NCBI GenBank assembly: GCA_903907075.1
Contig: CAIVMQ010000012.1
Span: forward strand, 1 to 49,173
Reading direction: 5' to 3'
From: an uncultured Bacteroidia bacterium
GTDB taxonomy: Bacteria; Bacteroidota; Bacteroidia; Bacteroidales; Prolixibacteraceae
DNA: 49,173 bases
The notes beneath the pieces are model-generated. The model was given only the letters and a program-made list of their open reading frames with translations, was not told the DNA's origin and did no database searches. Of the stretch, positions 25,356 through 34,636 are shown in pieces. Numbering within the stretch: the first letter of the stretch is position 1; each line of letters begins with the position of its first letter. Made by a program: the position numbers and the translations under genes.

Positions 25356-26573
25356 TTATTTAAGTGCTATTTTTAAAGCCAGCCTCATTTTGGAGGCTAA
25401 CGTATTTAATTCTTCATCATTCCAGTTGACCATAATCTGAGTCATCATCAGACGCTGCATAATTTCATCAGATTTTGGAACTTCCAGGTTTTTATAGTCT
25501 GGAACGTTATTCATTTTCATTACCGGGAGATTAAAAATAGATTTCATCTCTTTAAGATGACCCCATTGGCGGTGGTAATGAAAGTTATTCCGATACCAAT
25601 AGGATGCGCTAAGCTCCTGTTTTTGAAACTCCTCAAAAACCTTAATTGCCTGCGATGGATTTGGCAGGAAGAAGGAGAGAAAAGTTGCCGAGTCTCCCGC
25701 TTCGTCAGGTACACAACGCAGCTTTACTTCCGGGAATTCTAAGATTACTTGTTTGAGTATGTTTTGATGAGTTCGCTGTTTCTCGATGATATATGGAAGT
25801 TTGCGCAGTTGAGCCAATACTACAGCGGCTCCAAGTTCAGAACCGCGGAAGTTATAGCCGAGTATCGGGTGAAGTTCTGCCCCCCGGGCATTTCCAAGGT
25901 GATCATGACCATGATCGGAGTATTTATGAGCTTTGTCGTATAATTCATCATCGTTTGTGGCTATCGCACCACCTTCGCCTGCAGTGATAATTTTATAATA
26001 ATCAAAGGAGAAAGCCGACATTTTACCAAAATTACCCAGCATCTTACCCTTGTAACTTCCACCCAATGCAGGAGCGGCATCCTCTATTAAGATTAGGTTA
26101 TGTTTTGCACAAACGGCTAGTATCTCATCCATTCTCCCCATTGATCCAAACACCTGAACTATCAATACCGCCTTTGTTCGCGGGGTAATTGCTTTTTCAA
26201 TCCCTTCTGGACTAAGGCACAATGTCTCGTCAATCTCTGCAAACACGGGTATTGCACCTGCAACCAATACTGCTTCTATAGGAGCAATAAATGTATAAGG
26301 AGGGACAATCACTTCATCGCCATAGCCAATGCCGCAACATGCCAATGAGAGCGAATCCGCAGCGGTTCCGCTGGCACAGAAATGGACATGTTTGGCCCCT
26401 AGGTAAGTGCTGAATTCAGATTCGAAAGTTTTAGCTTTCCATACTCCATTGCGTTGTGAATCATGACCATACCGAAATAAGACTCCTGTCTCGAGTACGT
26501 CATTTACTTCTTTGCGTTCTTCATCGCCGAAAAGCTCGGTGCCTGCCATATAAGAATTATTAAATTTCAACAA
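25356..26573 (-). CDS. kdnA: 8-amino-3,8-dideoxy-manno-octulosonate transaminase (KdnA)
   Basis: 405-aa PLP enzyme of the DegT/DnrJ/EryC1 family. FCASGTAADSLSLA (residues 65-78) forms the cofactor phosphate pocket. D165 in LIEDAAPALGG contacts the pyridine nitrogen, and K194 in FSFDYYKIITAGEGG is the Schiff-base lysine. Predicted reaction: glutamate-dependent amination of 8-oxo-Kdo to Kdo8N. It is the first gene of a tight leftward operon, with an 8-base gap to kdnB. The 225-base region upstream contains no gene; no clear -33/-7 promoter was found there. Confidence 0.88.
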   Translation of the reverse strand: MLKFNNSYMAGTELFGDEERKEVNDVLETGVLFRYGHDSQRNGVWKAKTFESEFSTYLGAKHVHFCASGTAADSLSLACCGIGYGDEVIVPPYTFIAPIEAVLVAGAIPVFAEIDETLCLSPEGIEKAITPRTKAVLIVQVFGSMGRMDEILAVCAKHNLILIEDAAPALGGSYKGKMLGNFGKMSAFSFDYYKIITAGEGGAIATNDDELYDKAHKYSDHGHDHLGNARGAELHPILGYNFRGSELGAAVVLAQLRKLPYIIEKQRTHQNILKQVILEFPEVKLRCVPDEAGDSATFLSFFLPNPSQAIKVFEEFQKQELSASYWYRNNFHYHRQWGHLKEMKSIFNLPVMKMNNVPDYKNLEVPKSDEIMQRLMMTQIMVNWNDEELNTLASKMRLALKIALK

Positions 26574-26798
26574 TCTAAAGGAGTAGCGCGCTATGTCACT
26601 AAATTTAAGTGGTGGTCGCTTAGGATCCCCTAAAAATGGGTGATTTTATGCTTTTTTATCCCCTACTAAAAGGTTTGTAAAATTACATTTATTTTGAAAA
26701 TAAAAGGGTTAAAAAATAGATTGTAAAATGGGATTGTTTATTTATGTCTCTTTGACACCAATTAATTGGACTATTCGTTATAGTGGGGGTAATAATTT

Positions 26799-27698
26799 TT
26801 AAAGAAAAAATATCGCCATTCCTGAAACTGCTAAAAATGCTCCTGCTACCTCTTTCCAATTTAATTTTTCATGAAATACCAGAACGGATGGGATTAAGAT
26901 AAATACTGGAACAGTTGCAATTAAAGTAGATGCAATTCCAACGCTGGTATGTTGAAAGGAGAATAAGCTTAGCGAGACACCAAGGAAGGGGCCAAAAAAC
27001 GATCCAATTACTAATGGTCCCATTGCGTTGTTATTTTTTAGCGAAAAGCCTACCGATCTCCATTGGCTAGCAATGGTAATTATGATCATGAATCCAATAA
27101 CGCCTGTGATTACTCGTATTTGAGAGGATGCAAATGGGTCGTAGTTTCCCATTCCTAACTTTGAGAATACCGCACCCACCCCTTGTCCTATTGCCCCTCC
27201 AAAGGCAAGAAGCAATCCTTTAGCGGGATAATTGAGACGCGATTTGTTTGTTTCTGATTCAGGGCGTTTTAATATCACGATCGCAATACCGAATAACACC
27301 AGAAACATCCCTAATCCATTAAGTAAGGTTAGTTTTTCATTTAGAATTAGGGCTCCTGATAAGGCTGCAACTGGTGGTGCCAGCGACATAATTAACATTG
27401 AAAGTTTGGCCGATTGGTAGGAATAGGATTTAAACAAGCAATAATCGCCTGCTACAAATCCGATAAATCCGGATACCGACAACCATCGCCATGCTTCAGG
27501 TGATGCATCAGAAGGTGTCCAAATTCCTCGTGTTACTTTCGACCAAATCAAAAACATCCCCATAGCCATAACAAGGCGTGCGAGATTTACAGCTAGAGAG
27601 CCCGCTCGGCGTGTTGCTAATGAAAAAGCTAGTGCAGATATGGTCCAGCATATCGCGGTTATTATTCCTATGACTTCACCCAAATGACTTATTTGCAT
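26799..27698 (-). CDS. EamA/DMT-family transporter
   Basis: 299-aa membrane protein with ten predicted hydrophobic segments in two EamA repeats. The first repeat ends LILNEKLTLLNGLGMFLVLFGIAIV and the second ends VFHEKLNWKEVAGAFLAVSGMAIF. The conserved E-K(L) motif thus appears in both halves. DMT transporters move amino acids, nucleotide sugars or other metabolites; the substrate here is unknown. It lies upstream of, and in the same direction as, kdnA, but the 225-base gap argues for separate transcription. Confidence 0.9.
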   Translation of the reverse strand: MQISHLGEVIGIITAICWTISALAFSLATRRAGSLAVNLARLVMAMGMFLIWSKVTRGIWTPSDASPEAWRWLSVSGFIGFVAGDYCLFKSYSYQSAKLSMLIMSLAPPVAALSGALILNEKLTLLNGLGMFLVLFGIAIVILKRPESETNKSRLNYPAKGLLLAFGGAIGQGVGAVFSKLGMGNYDPFASSQIRVITGVIGFMIIITIASQWRSVGFSLKNNNAMGPLVIGSFFGPFLGVSLSLFSFQHTSVGIASTLIATVPVFILIPSVLVFHEKLNWKEVAGAFLAVSGMAIFFL

Positions 27699-27941
27699 CG
27701 CCTATACTGATTGAGGGCAAATGTAGTAATACCGATGTCAATATTGGATATTTAGCCAGATTAATGGTTTATAATTCAGGGTTCAGGGATTTTTGGATTT
27801 CAGATATCCAAGGCTGCTTTTCACCATCAATATTCGGCATGTCGATGAATTTGTGATTTTTCAGCAAATTTGAAGGTTAAAACCGATGATTTATTTCGAA
27901 AATTTTGCCATTTTTAACCCCTCATACTAAATATCAAAAAT

Positions 27942-28775
27942 ATGCGGCTTATTATTCAGTCAGAGTCAGTTGGGGTAGCAAGATGGTCTGCAAATTATAT
28001 CGCCCGTCGAATAAATGAGTCGGCAAATGTCACACAACGTCCTTTTGTCTTGGGTCTCCCTACTGGAAGTACCCCCCTTGGAACCTATGAAGAATTGATT
28101 TCTCTTTATCGTGTCGGAAAGGTCTCATTTAAAAATGTGGTCACTTTTAATATGGATGAATATGTGGGTATCCCCAAGGATCATCCACAAAGTTATCACT
28201 CTTTTATGTGGGATAATTTCTTTTCGCATATTGATATTACTCCTGAGAATGTAAACATATTAAACGGAAATGCTAAAGATCTAAAGGCTGAATGTGCTAA
28301 TTATGAAGCGAAAATCTTAGCTGTAGGTGGAATTGACTTATTTATGGGTGGTATTGGTGCCGATGGACATATCGCCTTCAATGAGCCGGCCTCAAGCCTC
28401 TCTTCACGGACTCGTGAAAAGTCGCTTAATCAGGATACGATAGTGGTAAATAGCCGCTTCTTTGACTATGATGTTACTAAGGTTCCAAAATCTGCTTTAA
28501 CAGTTGGGGTGGCAACAGTTACCGATGCACGTGAAGTACTGATTCTGGTCACCGGGCATACTAAAGCCAGGGCATTACGTCATGCTGTTGAAGAGGGTGT
28601 AAATCACATGTGGACCATCTCAGCACTTCAACTTCATCCCCGCGGAATCATTGTGTGTGATGAAGATTCTGTCGTGGAACTTAAAGTAGGTACCTATCGC
28701 TATTTTAAAGATATTGAAAAGAAAAACCTTGATCCTGAGACATTATTCAACGGAGATAAATATCTGGGGTGGTAA
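27942..28775 (+). CDS. nagB: Glucosamine-6-phosphate deaminase
   Basis: Converts glucosamine 6-phosphate to fructose 6-phosphate and ammonia. 277 aa. Signatures: [28 protein letters not shown] (general-base Asp region), [34 protein letters not shown] (active-site loop with His) and [12 protein letters not shown]. The length is slightly above the 266 aa of E. coli NagB. It is a single gene; no nagA is adjacent. Convergent with the AraD-like gene. Confidence 0.95.
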   Translation: MRLIIQSESVGVARWSANYIARRINESANVTQRPFVLGLPTGSTPLGTYEELISLYRVGKVSFKNVVTFNMDEYVGIPKDHPQSYHSFMWDNFFSHIDITPENVNILNGNAKDLKAECANYEAKILAVGGIDLFMGGIGADGHIAFNEPASSLSSRTREKSLNQDTIVVNSRFFDYDVTKVPKSALTVGVATVTDAREVLILVTGHTKARALRHAVEEGVNHMWTISALQLHPRGIIVCDEDSVVELKVGTYRYFKDIEKKNLDPETLFNGDKYLGW

Positions 28776-28858
28776 AAGGGTGTTGTGCTAGGAGGCGTAA
28801 CTGCTGAACCTTCTGTACCTATTTGACCAATTTTTAATTCCCTGTTTTGTAATTTTTT

Positions 28859-29518
28859 TTACTTGAACAGATGGTGATCGAGTAGCTTTTTATCCAGTGG
28901 ATTCACCTTGTTTAATGCCAACGTACGATAAGCCATTCGGGCTACTTTTTCAAGAACTACCGTATGGTCGAATGCACTGCTCACATCTTTCCCCCAGCAA
29001 AATGGTCCATGACCATGTACCAAGACTCCCGGAATCCGCATCGGATCAAGGTCTAAGGTGATAAAGGTTTGTACGATCATCTTTCCGGTTTCAAGCTGCA
29101 GATTATTCTCTACCTGTTCGATGCTTAGCGGTAACGTACAAGGGATCTCTCCGTTAAAGAAATTAGCATGCGATATCCCCAGGGGTGGAATAGCCCTTCC
29201 TGCTTGAGCCCAACACGTGGCATATTCAGAATGGGAATGCATTATAGCCCCAATATCCGGAAAGCTTTTGTATAATTCAAGATGGGTATTGGTATCTGTT
29301 GAGGGCTTTAGTGTCCCTTCGACAATCTTTCCGTTTAAATCCATAACAACCATATCGGCTGGAATCATCTCCTCGTACGACACCGCAGAAGGCTTAATGA
29401 CTACCAACCCCCGCTCCCTATCGATTGTACTGACATTTCCCCAGGTATAAATGACCAGGCCTTGTTCGACAAGTTTTAGGCTTGCCTTGTAAACCTGATG
29501 TTTTAGGTTCTCTAACAT
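28859..29518 (-). CDS. AraD-like class II aldolase/epimerase with altered catalytic residues
   Basis: 219 aa, closely similar along its length to L-ribulose-5-phosphate 4-epimerase: TWGNVSTIDRERGLVVIKPS, KPSTDTNTHLELY, HSHSEYATCWAQAG and GVLVHGHGPFCWGK. The zinc His residues are kept (H94, H96, H170), as is D75. Two residues regarded as the acid/base pair of E. coli AraD are not: Asp120 is Asn119 (ISHANFF), and the C-terminal segment carrying Tyr229 is absent because the protein stops at LLDHHLFK. No araA or araB is nearby. It may be a different zinc aldolase or epimerase, or a poorly active enzyme. Confidence 0.85.
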   Translation of the reverse strand: MLENLKHQVYKASLKLVEQGLVIYTWGNVSTIDRERGLVVIKPSAVSYEEMIPADMVVMDLNGKIVEGTLKPSTDTNTHLELYKSFPDIGAIMHSHSEYATCWAQAGRAIPPLGISHANFFNGEIPCTLPLSIEQVENNLQLETGKMIVQTFITLDLDPMRIPGVLVHGHGPFCWGKDVSSAFDHTVVLEKVARMAYRTLALNKVNPLDKKLLDHHLFK

Positions 29519-29706
29519 GGTAGATTTGGGATTAAGGTTAATATTATCATGGACTAAAGATCGAAAATTTATTTCAGCTTCTTAGTACAAATGGATAACT
29601 ATTTTTCGTATTGGATAAATCAGGGTGATCTGTATGTCGTGTTTTGGTAAGTGGAGAAGTAGCCTATTTCCACGTGATATTTAATTACGTGACCTCACAA
29701 TGATAT

Positions 29707-29740
29707 AAAAAAAACCGGTTTTTTGAGAAACCGGTTTTTG
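29707..29740 (-). terminator. intrinsic terminator after the M13 peptidase gene
   Basis: Stem AAAAACCGGTTT / AAACCGGTTTTT with a short loop, ending in a T-run when read on the minus strand. It lies 15 bases past the peptidase stop codon. Confidence 0.8.
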
Positions 29741-29755
29741 CGATAATTGTATTAA

Positions 29756-31795
29756 TTACCAGATCTTAGCCCTACTTGCCTCATCGAGGTACATAGGTTG
29801 TCCCGGTTTAATATTGAAAGCGGCATAAAACTCTGGGATATTCCTTAATGGACCCTTGATACGCAGATTTCCTAGTGCATGTGGATCTTCTTTTGTACGA
29901 CGCAGAATCTCTTTATCGCGAATATTTTGTGCCCACACATGAGCATAGGCGAGATAAAATCTTTGATCAGGTGTTAGTCCATCTATGGGTGTTGTCTCTT
30001 TACTGGCAAGTTTGAATGCCTGGTAAGCGATGTTTAATCCGCCAAAATCAGCGATGTTTTCGCCAAGACTTAATTTCCCATCCGCATGAATAGAATCGAG
30101 TACTACAAAACTATTAAATTGATCAACCAGAACTTTTGTCCTCTCTTCGAAGAGTTTTGAATCACCATCACTCCACCAATCTTTAAGGTTTCCGACATTA
30201 TCAAATTTGCGACCTTGATCATCGAAGCCATGAGTCAATTCATGCCCAATAACCACCCCAATGGCGCCGTAATTAACTGCGTCATCACCGTCAAGGAAAA
30301 AGAAAGGTGGTTGTAGAATTGCAGCAGGAAATACGATCTCATTCATGTCGGGTGCATAATAGGCATTCACTGTCTGAGGAGACATAAACCATTGTGATTT
30401 ATCGACAGGTTTGTTAATCTTCGCATAATCAAAGGCTATATCGAACTGATTAGAACGAATCACATTTTGAATGTAGGAATCGTCAACGATTTCGAGTCCT
30501 GAATAATCTCTCCATTTATCCGGATAACCAATCTTAACATTCATTGAATGAAGTTTTTCAAGCGCCTTCACTTTGGTGTCGGCACCCATCCATTCCAGAT
30601 TTTTTAAACGGTCACCTAATGAGATTCGAAGGTTTTCAACTAGTTTAACCATACGCTCCTTAGCTTGCGCAGGGAAATATTTAGCAACATAAAGCTGGCC
30701 AATAGCTTCGCTCAGGGCATTGCTTGTCACCCCTAACGATCTTTTCCAGCGAGGTCTCATCTTCTCAACTCCCGACATTACCTTGCCGAAGAAATCAAAT
30801 TTAGCATTTACGAAATCATCAGAAAGATAAGAAGCACTATTGTTTATAAGGTTCCACCGTAGGTACACTTTCCACTCCTCCACGGGTACCTCTTTGATGA
30901 TGGCACTTACTTCCTTAATAAATATGGGTTGGTTTAAATTGATATCGCCGGGATCTCCAACTCCTTGTGAAACAAAATATCTGTTCCAATTAAAATCAGG
31001 AGATAGCTTAGCCAAATCAACGGTTGTCATTTTATTGTAAGACTTGTTGGGATCGCGTTGCTCAAGGCGCGTCATTGAAGCCTTGGCTAAGCGTGTTTCG
31101 AGCGCCATAATTATCTGGGTTGTCTTAGCGATTGAAGCTTCATCATCACCTAATAGTTTAAAAATATGGCCGATATATTCCTGATATTTTGCCCTTAGCT
31201 CTTTTGAACGGGTATCATCATTGAGGTAATAATCCCGATCTGGCATTCCAATTCCTCCTTGTGCGAGTTGAGCAATAACCATCGAGCTGTTCTTGGAATC
31301 TGTTCCACTACCAAATCCAAAAAGAGATGAAAAACCATAGGTATGAAATTTTCCAATTTCAATTTCTACATCATCTTTGGATTTAATATTTTCAATCTCC
31401 TGAAAATAGGAAGCCAAAGGTTTTACCCCTTGTTGGTTTAGCCGTATCGAATCCATTCCGAGATTAAAAAGGATTGCTGTCTTTTCCGCAACACTCCCTT
31501 TCTCATTCTTGGAAGAGGCTGTCTCTTTAACTAATTCATTAAGTTGCTTCTCAGCCAGTTCTCCAAGTTTATCAAAACAGCCATAGCGAGCGCGATCAGC
31601 GGGTAAAGGATTAAGTTTTTTCCATCCACCGTTGGCGTAAGCATCAAAATCATGACCAGGATCCACAGTTTGATCTAAGTCTTTGAGACTAATTGCAGGA
31701 ACAGAACTTTGTTTCGCTGGTTGGTTGCAAGAGGTGATTGTCCCAAGGGCTAGAGCACTCATGAATAGTGTAATAAATAAAGAGTTATTTTTCAT
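29756..31795 (-). CDS. M13-family zinc metallopeptidase lipoprotein (PepO/neprilysin type)
   Basis: About 679 aa from the chosen start MKNNSLF. The signal peptide ends in a lipobox (LGTITSC), so it is a lipoprotein anchored in the envelope. The zinc site HExxH is VIGHELTHGFDDQGRKFD and the third ligand is in GENIADFGG. NAYYAPDMNEIVFPAAIL is the conserved substrate-binding segment, and the C-terminal end is YLDEASRAKIW, as in the family. It is expected to cleave small peptides. An in-frame ATG at 31822 adds nine residues, but the signal-peptide geometry and a TAnnTTTG element at 31820-31827 favour 31795. Confidence 0.94.
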   Translation of the reverse strand: MKNNSLFITLFMSALALGTITSCNQPAKQSSVPAISLKDLDQTVDPGHDFDAYANGGWKKLNPLPADRARYGCFDKLGELAEKQLNELVKETASSKNEKGSVAEKTAILFNLGMDSIRLNQQGVKPLASYFQEIENIKSKDDVEIEIGKFHTYGFSSLFGFGSGTDSKNSSMVIAQLAQGGIGMPDRDYYLNDDTRSKELRAKYQEYIGHIFKLLGDDEASIAKTTQIIMALETRLAKASMTRLEQRDPNKSYNKMTTVDLAKLSPDFNWNRYFVSQGVGDPGDINLNQPIFIKEVSAIIKEVPVEEWKVYLRWNLINNSASYLSDDFVNAKFDFFGKVMSGVEKMRPRWKRSLGVTSNALSEAIGQLYVAKYFPAQAKERMVKLVENLRISLGDRLKNLEWMGADTKVKALEKLHSMNVKIGYPDKWRDYSGLEIVDDSYIQNVIRSNQFDIAFDYAKINKPVDKSQWFMSPQTVNAYYAPDMNEIVFPAAILQPPFFFLDGDDAVNYGAIGVVIGHELTHGFDDQGRKFDNVGNLKDWWSDGDSKLFEERTKVLVDQFNSFVVLDSIHADGKLSLGENIADFGGLNIAYQAFKLASKETTPIDGLTPDQRFYLAYAHVWAQNIRDKEILRRTKEDPHALGNLRIKGPLRNIPEFYAAFNIKPGQPMYLDEASRAKIW

Positions 31796-31819
31796 AGAAT
31801 TGAAATATTTGGAAGAGAC

Positions 31820-31827
31820 CAAAATTA
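31820..31827 (-). promoter_or_regulatory. putative -7 element for the M13 peptidase gene
   Basis: Minus-strand TAATTTTG matches TAnnTTTG, about 25 bases before the preferred start at 31795. No clear -33 element. Confidence 0.4.
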
Positions 31828-31937
31828 TTGTTTTTTTTTGAATGTTACTACCACTGAATTGATTTATACTAGAGTTCGATATGATTTTTATCCTAATTTA
31901 TACGCTAAAAGTCCTAAATTAAATAGAACATGCCAAA

Positions 31938-33329
31938 TTATTGTTTGCTTATGTAAGATGCAACCACATCAGGATTAATAGGGATTCTTTCGCCCAGTAT
32001 GCGTGATCCAGTTTCAGTTACCAGGATGTCATCTTCGAGTCTGATCCCGCCAAAATCAAGATATTGCTTTACCTTTTCATAGTTTATAAACGAATGGTTT
32101 ATCTTTTCACTTGCCCATTGTTCTATTAGGGCAGGTATAAAGTATATGCCTGGCTCATTGGTGATGACGAAATCTTTTTGCAGCCGTCTTCCGAAGCGAA
32201 GATAAGCGGTGCCAAATTGATCGATGGGGCGTATCTCCCGGTCATAACCTACATGAATCTGTCCATAATCTTCCATGTCGTGAACATCGAGTCCCATCAT
32301 ATGACCTAGTCCATGAGGAAAGAATAGCGCATGAGCACCATTGGCAACAGCCTCCTTAACATCCCCTTTCATAAGACCTAGATCCTTAAGTCCTGAAGCA
32401 ATTACCTCTGCCACTTTTAGGTGGATACTTAAATAGGTCTCTCCGGGTTTTATCAAATCGGTTGCCGTATTGATTGCGTTAAGGACGATAGTGTAAATGT
32501 CTAATTGTTTAGTTGAAAACTCACCCCCTACAGGTATAGTTCGGGTAAAGTCGGAGGCATAATGAAGTAAAGATTCAGCTCCGGCATCCACAATCATGAG
32601 ACGCCCTTTCTCTAATTTATAAGAGTGGTCGTGATTATGCAGCGTTTGTCCATTCTGGGTAAGGATAATAGGAAATGATGTTCCACCTCCGCTAGCCATA
32701 GCAACGCCTTCAATCATTCCGCAAATCTCATGCTCCATCACTCCTGGCCTTGCCATCTTCATAGCCATTACATGCATGTTATAGCCTGTTTTACAAGCCT
32801 TTTCGATCTCTGCGATCTCATAAGAAGCCTTTGTGGACCTCATCTCGACAAGAGCTTGAATAAGCTGAAGGGAGGAGTGATCAGAGAGCTTCTTCACAGG
32901 AATATCTGTTAATTCCTCAAGTAATAATTTGTTTTCTGCCCGATAGGGAGGGGTAAAATGGATCGAGGCCCCTTGCTGATTAAATCCGGTAATCTCTATA
33001 ATTAGCTGCTTAAGGGGTAAGGAATAAGAAACTCCAACTGAGGCTGCCAGTTCAGTCATCGCTGATTTGGTCCCCATCCAAATAATATCCTCTAAGGTTA
33101 GGTCGTCTCCATAGAGGGTATCCTTCCCGGTATTGGCATCAATAACGCCAAATAAGCCAGGCATATCAAGACCAAAGAGGTATAAAAATGTACTGTCTTG
33201 CCTGAAATGGTAGGTGTTATCCGAATAATTCATCGGAGATTCACCATTTCCGGGAATCAGAATTATTCCACTTCCCATTTTCGTGCGCAACAGATTCCTC
33301 CGTTCTATATAAATTTGCTTTTCAAACAT
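31938..33329 (-). CDS. pepP: Xaa-Pro aminopeptidase P-type M24 peptidase
   Basis: 463 aa. The N-terminal aminopeptidase-P domain (SGIILIPGNGESPMNYSD, FRQDSTFLYLFG) is followed by the pita-bread M24 catalytic domain. Dinuclear metal ligands are in MIVDAGAE, YASDFTRTIPVGG, FPHGLGHMMGLDVHD, ITNEPGIYF and GIRLEDDILVT, all intact. It removes N-terminal residues before proline. Cytosolic: no signal peptide. The following gene on the same strand is the M13 peptidase, but 140 bases separate them. Confidence 0.93.
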   Translation of the reverse strand: MFEKQIYIERRNLLRTKMGSGIILIPGNGESPMNYSDNTYHFRQDSTFLYLFGLDMPGLFGVIDANTGKDTLYGDDLTLEDIIWMGTKSAMTELAASVGVSYSLPLKQLIIEITGFNQQGASIHFTPPYRAENKLLLEELTDIPVKKLSDHSSLQLIQALVEMRSTKASYEIAEIEKACKTGYNMHVMAMKMARPGVMEHEICGMIEGVAMASGGGTSFPIILTQNGQTLHNHDHSYKLEKGRLMIVDAGAESLLHYASDFTRTIPVGGEFSTKQLDIYTIVLNAINTATDLIKPGETYLSIHLKVAEVIASGLKDLGLMKGDVKEAVANGAHALFFPHGLGHMMGLDVHDMEDYGQIHVGYDREIRPIDQFGTAYLRFGRRLQKDFVITNEPGIYFIPALIEQWASEKINHSFINYEKVKQYLDFGGIRLEDDILVTETGSRILGERIPINPDVVASYISKQ

Positions 33330-33377
33330 TTTTTTAAGTTTTAATTTAATGTGAAGATATATTTATTAGCTCTAATT

Positions 33378-33539
33378 TTAATGGGGATCCCTTTTTTTAC
33401 TGTAGTTGATAAGTGGAACGCTATCGTTCTGTGTACAAAAAACGTTAATCTTTTTGATTTCTCCCACTCTTGGCTCCATTTGGCAACCATAGGCCACGCA
33501 AAAAAGTAAAACCAATACCAGTGATTTTAGTGAGTCCAT
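33378..33539 (-). CDS. Small putative lipoprotein (53 aa)
   Basis: Short reading frame starting at ATG 33539. The N-terminus MDSLKSLVLVLLFCVAYGCQ has a charged n-region, a hydrophobic core and a lipobox (VAYGC, Cys19), the layout of a bacterial lipoprotein. The mature part is only about 35 residues (one further Cys, mixed polar and basic) and matches no family I know. It fills an otherwise empty 290-base gap between the SBF-like transporter and pepP on the same strand. Composition could produce such a pattern by chance, so it is tentative. Confidence 0.5.
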   Translation of the reverse strand: MDSLKSLVLVLLFCVAYGCQMEPRVGEIKKINVFCTQNDSVPLINYSKKRDPH

Positions 33540-33622
33540 AGGTGGTTTGTTTTGAATAATTAATTTGGATATGCGAAGTTATTAAGATTAATGGTCTCTT
33601 TTACTTTGATCCACTATAAATA

Positions 33623-34612
33623 TTAGTTCATCTTTCCCATAATCTTTGCAATACTGCTTCCGACCAGGAGCTGGAGTGCATGATATAGCATTAGCGGCAA
33701 TAAGACGACTCCGAGTAATGCTTGATTGGGGAATAAAACTTTTCCCATAACAGCGCCTTGAACCAACGACTTTTTAGATCCACAGAAAATTATGGTAATT
33801 CTCTCCTCTCTTGTAAAACCTAGCCAATGCGAGAGTTGATTCATTAGAGCAAATACGGCGAGGAAGAAGATCAGCATTAAAAGTCCCAATTTTAAAAGCT
33901 CAATCGAAGAGAAGGAATTAAATTGATTATCGGCGAACGATTCGCAGAACGAGGTGTAAACAATAAGGAGTATGATGGCTTGATCGAAATTTCGAAGTGT
34001 ATTTTTAAATTCCACGATCCAATTGTTAAGTTTTTTATGAAGGAATAATCCAAGTATGAATGGGAGTAGTATTTGAATGCAGAGCATAAAGAAGGTGTGA
34101 CTGATGTCGAAGTTGGGTTCTATTTTTTCAAGGATGGTGCTCATCCAGAGTGGGGTAATAAATATGCCCAGGATACTAGATATGCTGGCATTAAATATGG
34201 CAGCGGCAATATTTCCGCGGGCTATTGAGACCATAACAACCGACGAAGAGACTGTTGAAGGTAATACGGCAAGGTAAAAGATTCCTAGTCCCAGATTTGA
34301 AGAGAAATAATCGGGAAATATTGTCCGCGCAAGGATTATAGTTAGTGGAAACAGGAGAAAGGTCGATAGCTGAACCACCAGATGCAAGCGCCATTTGGTT
34401 AAACCATGCAGTAGGCTCTGAGGACTTAATTTAGCTCCATAAAAAAAGAAGATTACCGAAACTCCAAAGCCTGCAATGAGAGGCAGATGGAGAGGACTCG
34501 AAGAAATTCCCAAAGAGGGGACTAATCGGGCCAGAACTATAGCTCCGATCATCAGGAAAAAAAAGAGGTTCAGTCCAACTTTTAAAAAAGCTTCGGTAAG
34601 TTTTTTGATCAT
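33623..34612 (-). CDS. SBF-like bile acid:sodium symporter family protein
   Basis: 329-aa integral membrane protein with nine to ten hydrophobic segments. It matches the SBF_like branch: SVIFFFYGAKLSPQSLLHGL in the first third, then LAVLPSTVSSSVVMVSIARGNIAAA in the core (the crossover region containing the substrate and Na+ site), and CGSKKSLVQGAVMGKVLF near the end. Relatives transport organic anions with Na+. The substrate here is unknown. It follows the class II aldolase gene on the same strand after 24 bases, so the pair may import and split a sugar-acid-like substrate (inference). Confidence 0.88.
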   Translation of the reverse strand: MIKKLTEAFLKVGLNLFFFLMIGAIVLARLVPSLGISSSPLHLPLIAGFGVSVIFFFYGAKLSPQSLLHGLTKWRLHLVVQLSTFLLFPLTIILARTIFPDYFSSNLGLGIFYLAVLPSTVSSSVVMVSIARGNIAAAIFNASISSILGIFITPLWMSTILEKIEPNFDISHTFFMLCIQILLPFILGLFLHKKLNNWIVEFKNTLRNFDQAIILLIVYTSFCESFADNQFNSFSSIELLKLGLLMLIFFLAVFALMNQLSHWLGFTREERITIIFCGSKKSLVQGAVMGKVLFPNQALLGVVLLPLMLYHALQLLVGSSIAKIMGKMN

Positions 34613-34636
34613 TGGCGACAGATAAAATTTGACAGG

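Noticed and set aside
26727..26801. 24-codon ORF in the gap between the EamA gene and kdnA
   Set aside because: Very short, no signal peptide or ribosome site, and codon pattern not distinguishable from intergenic DNA.
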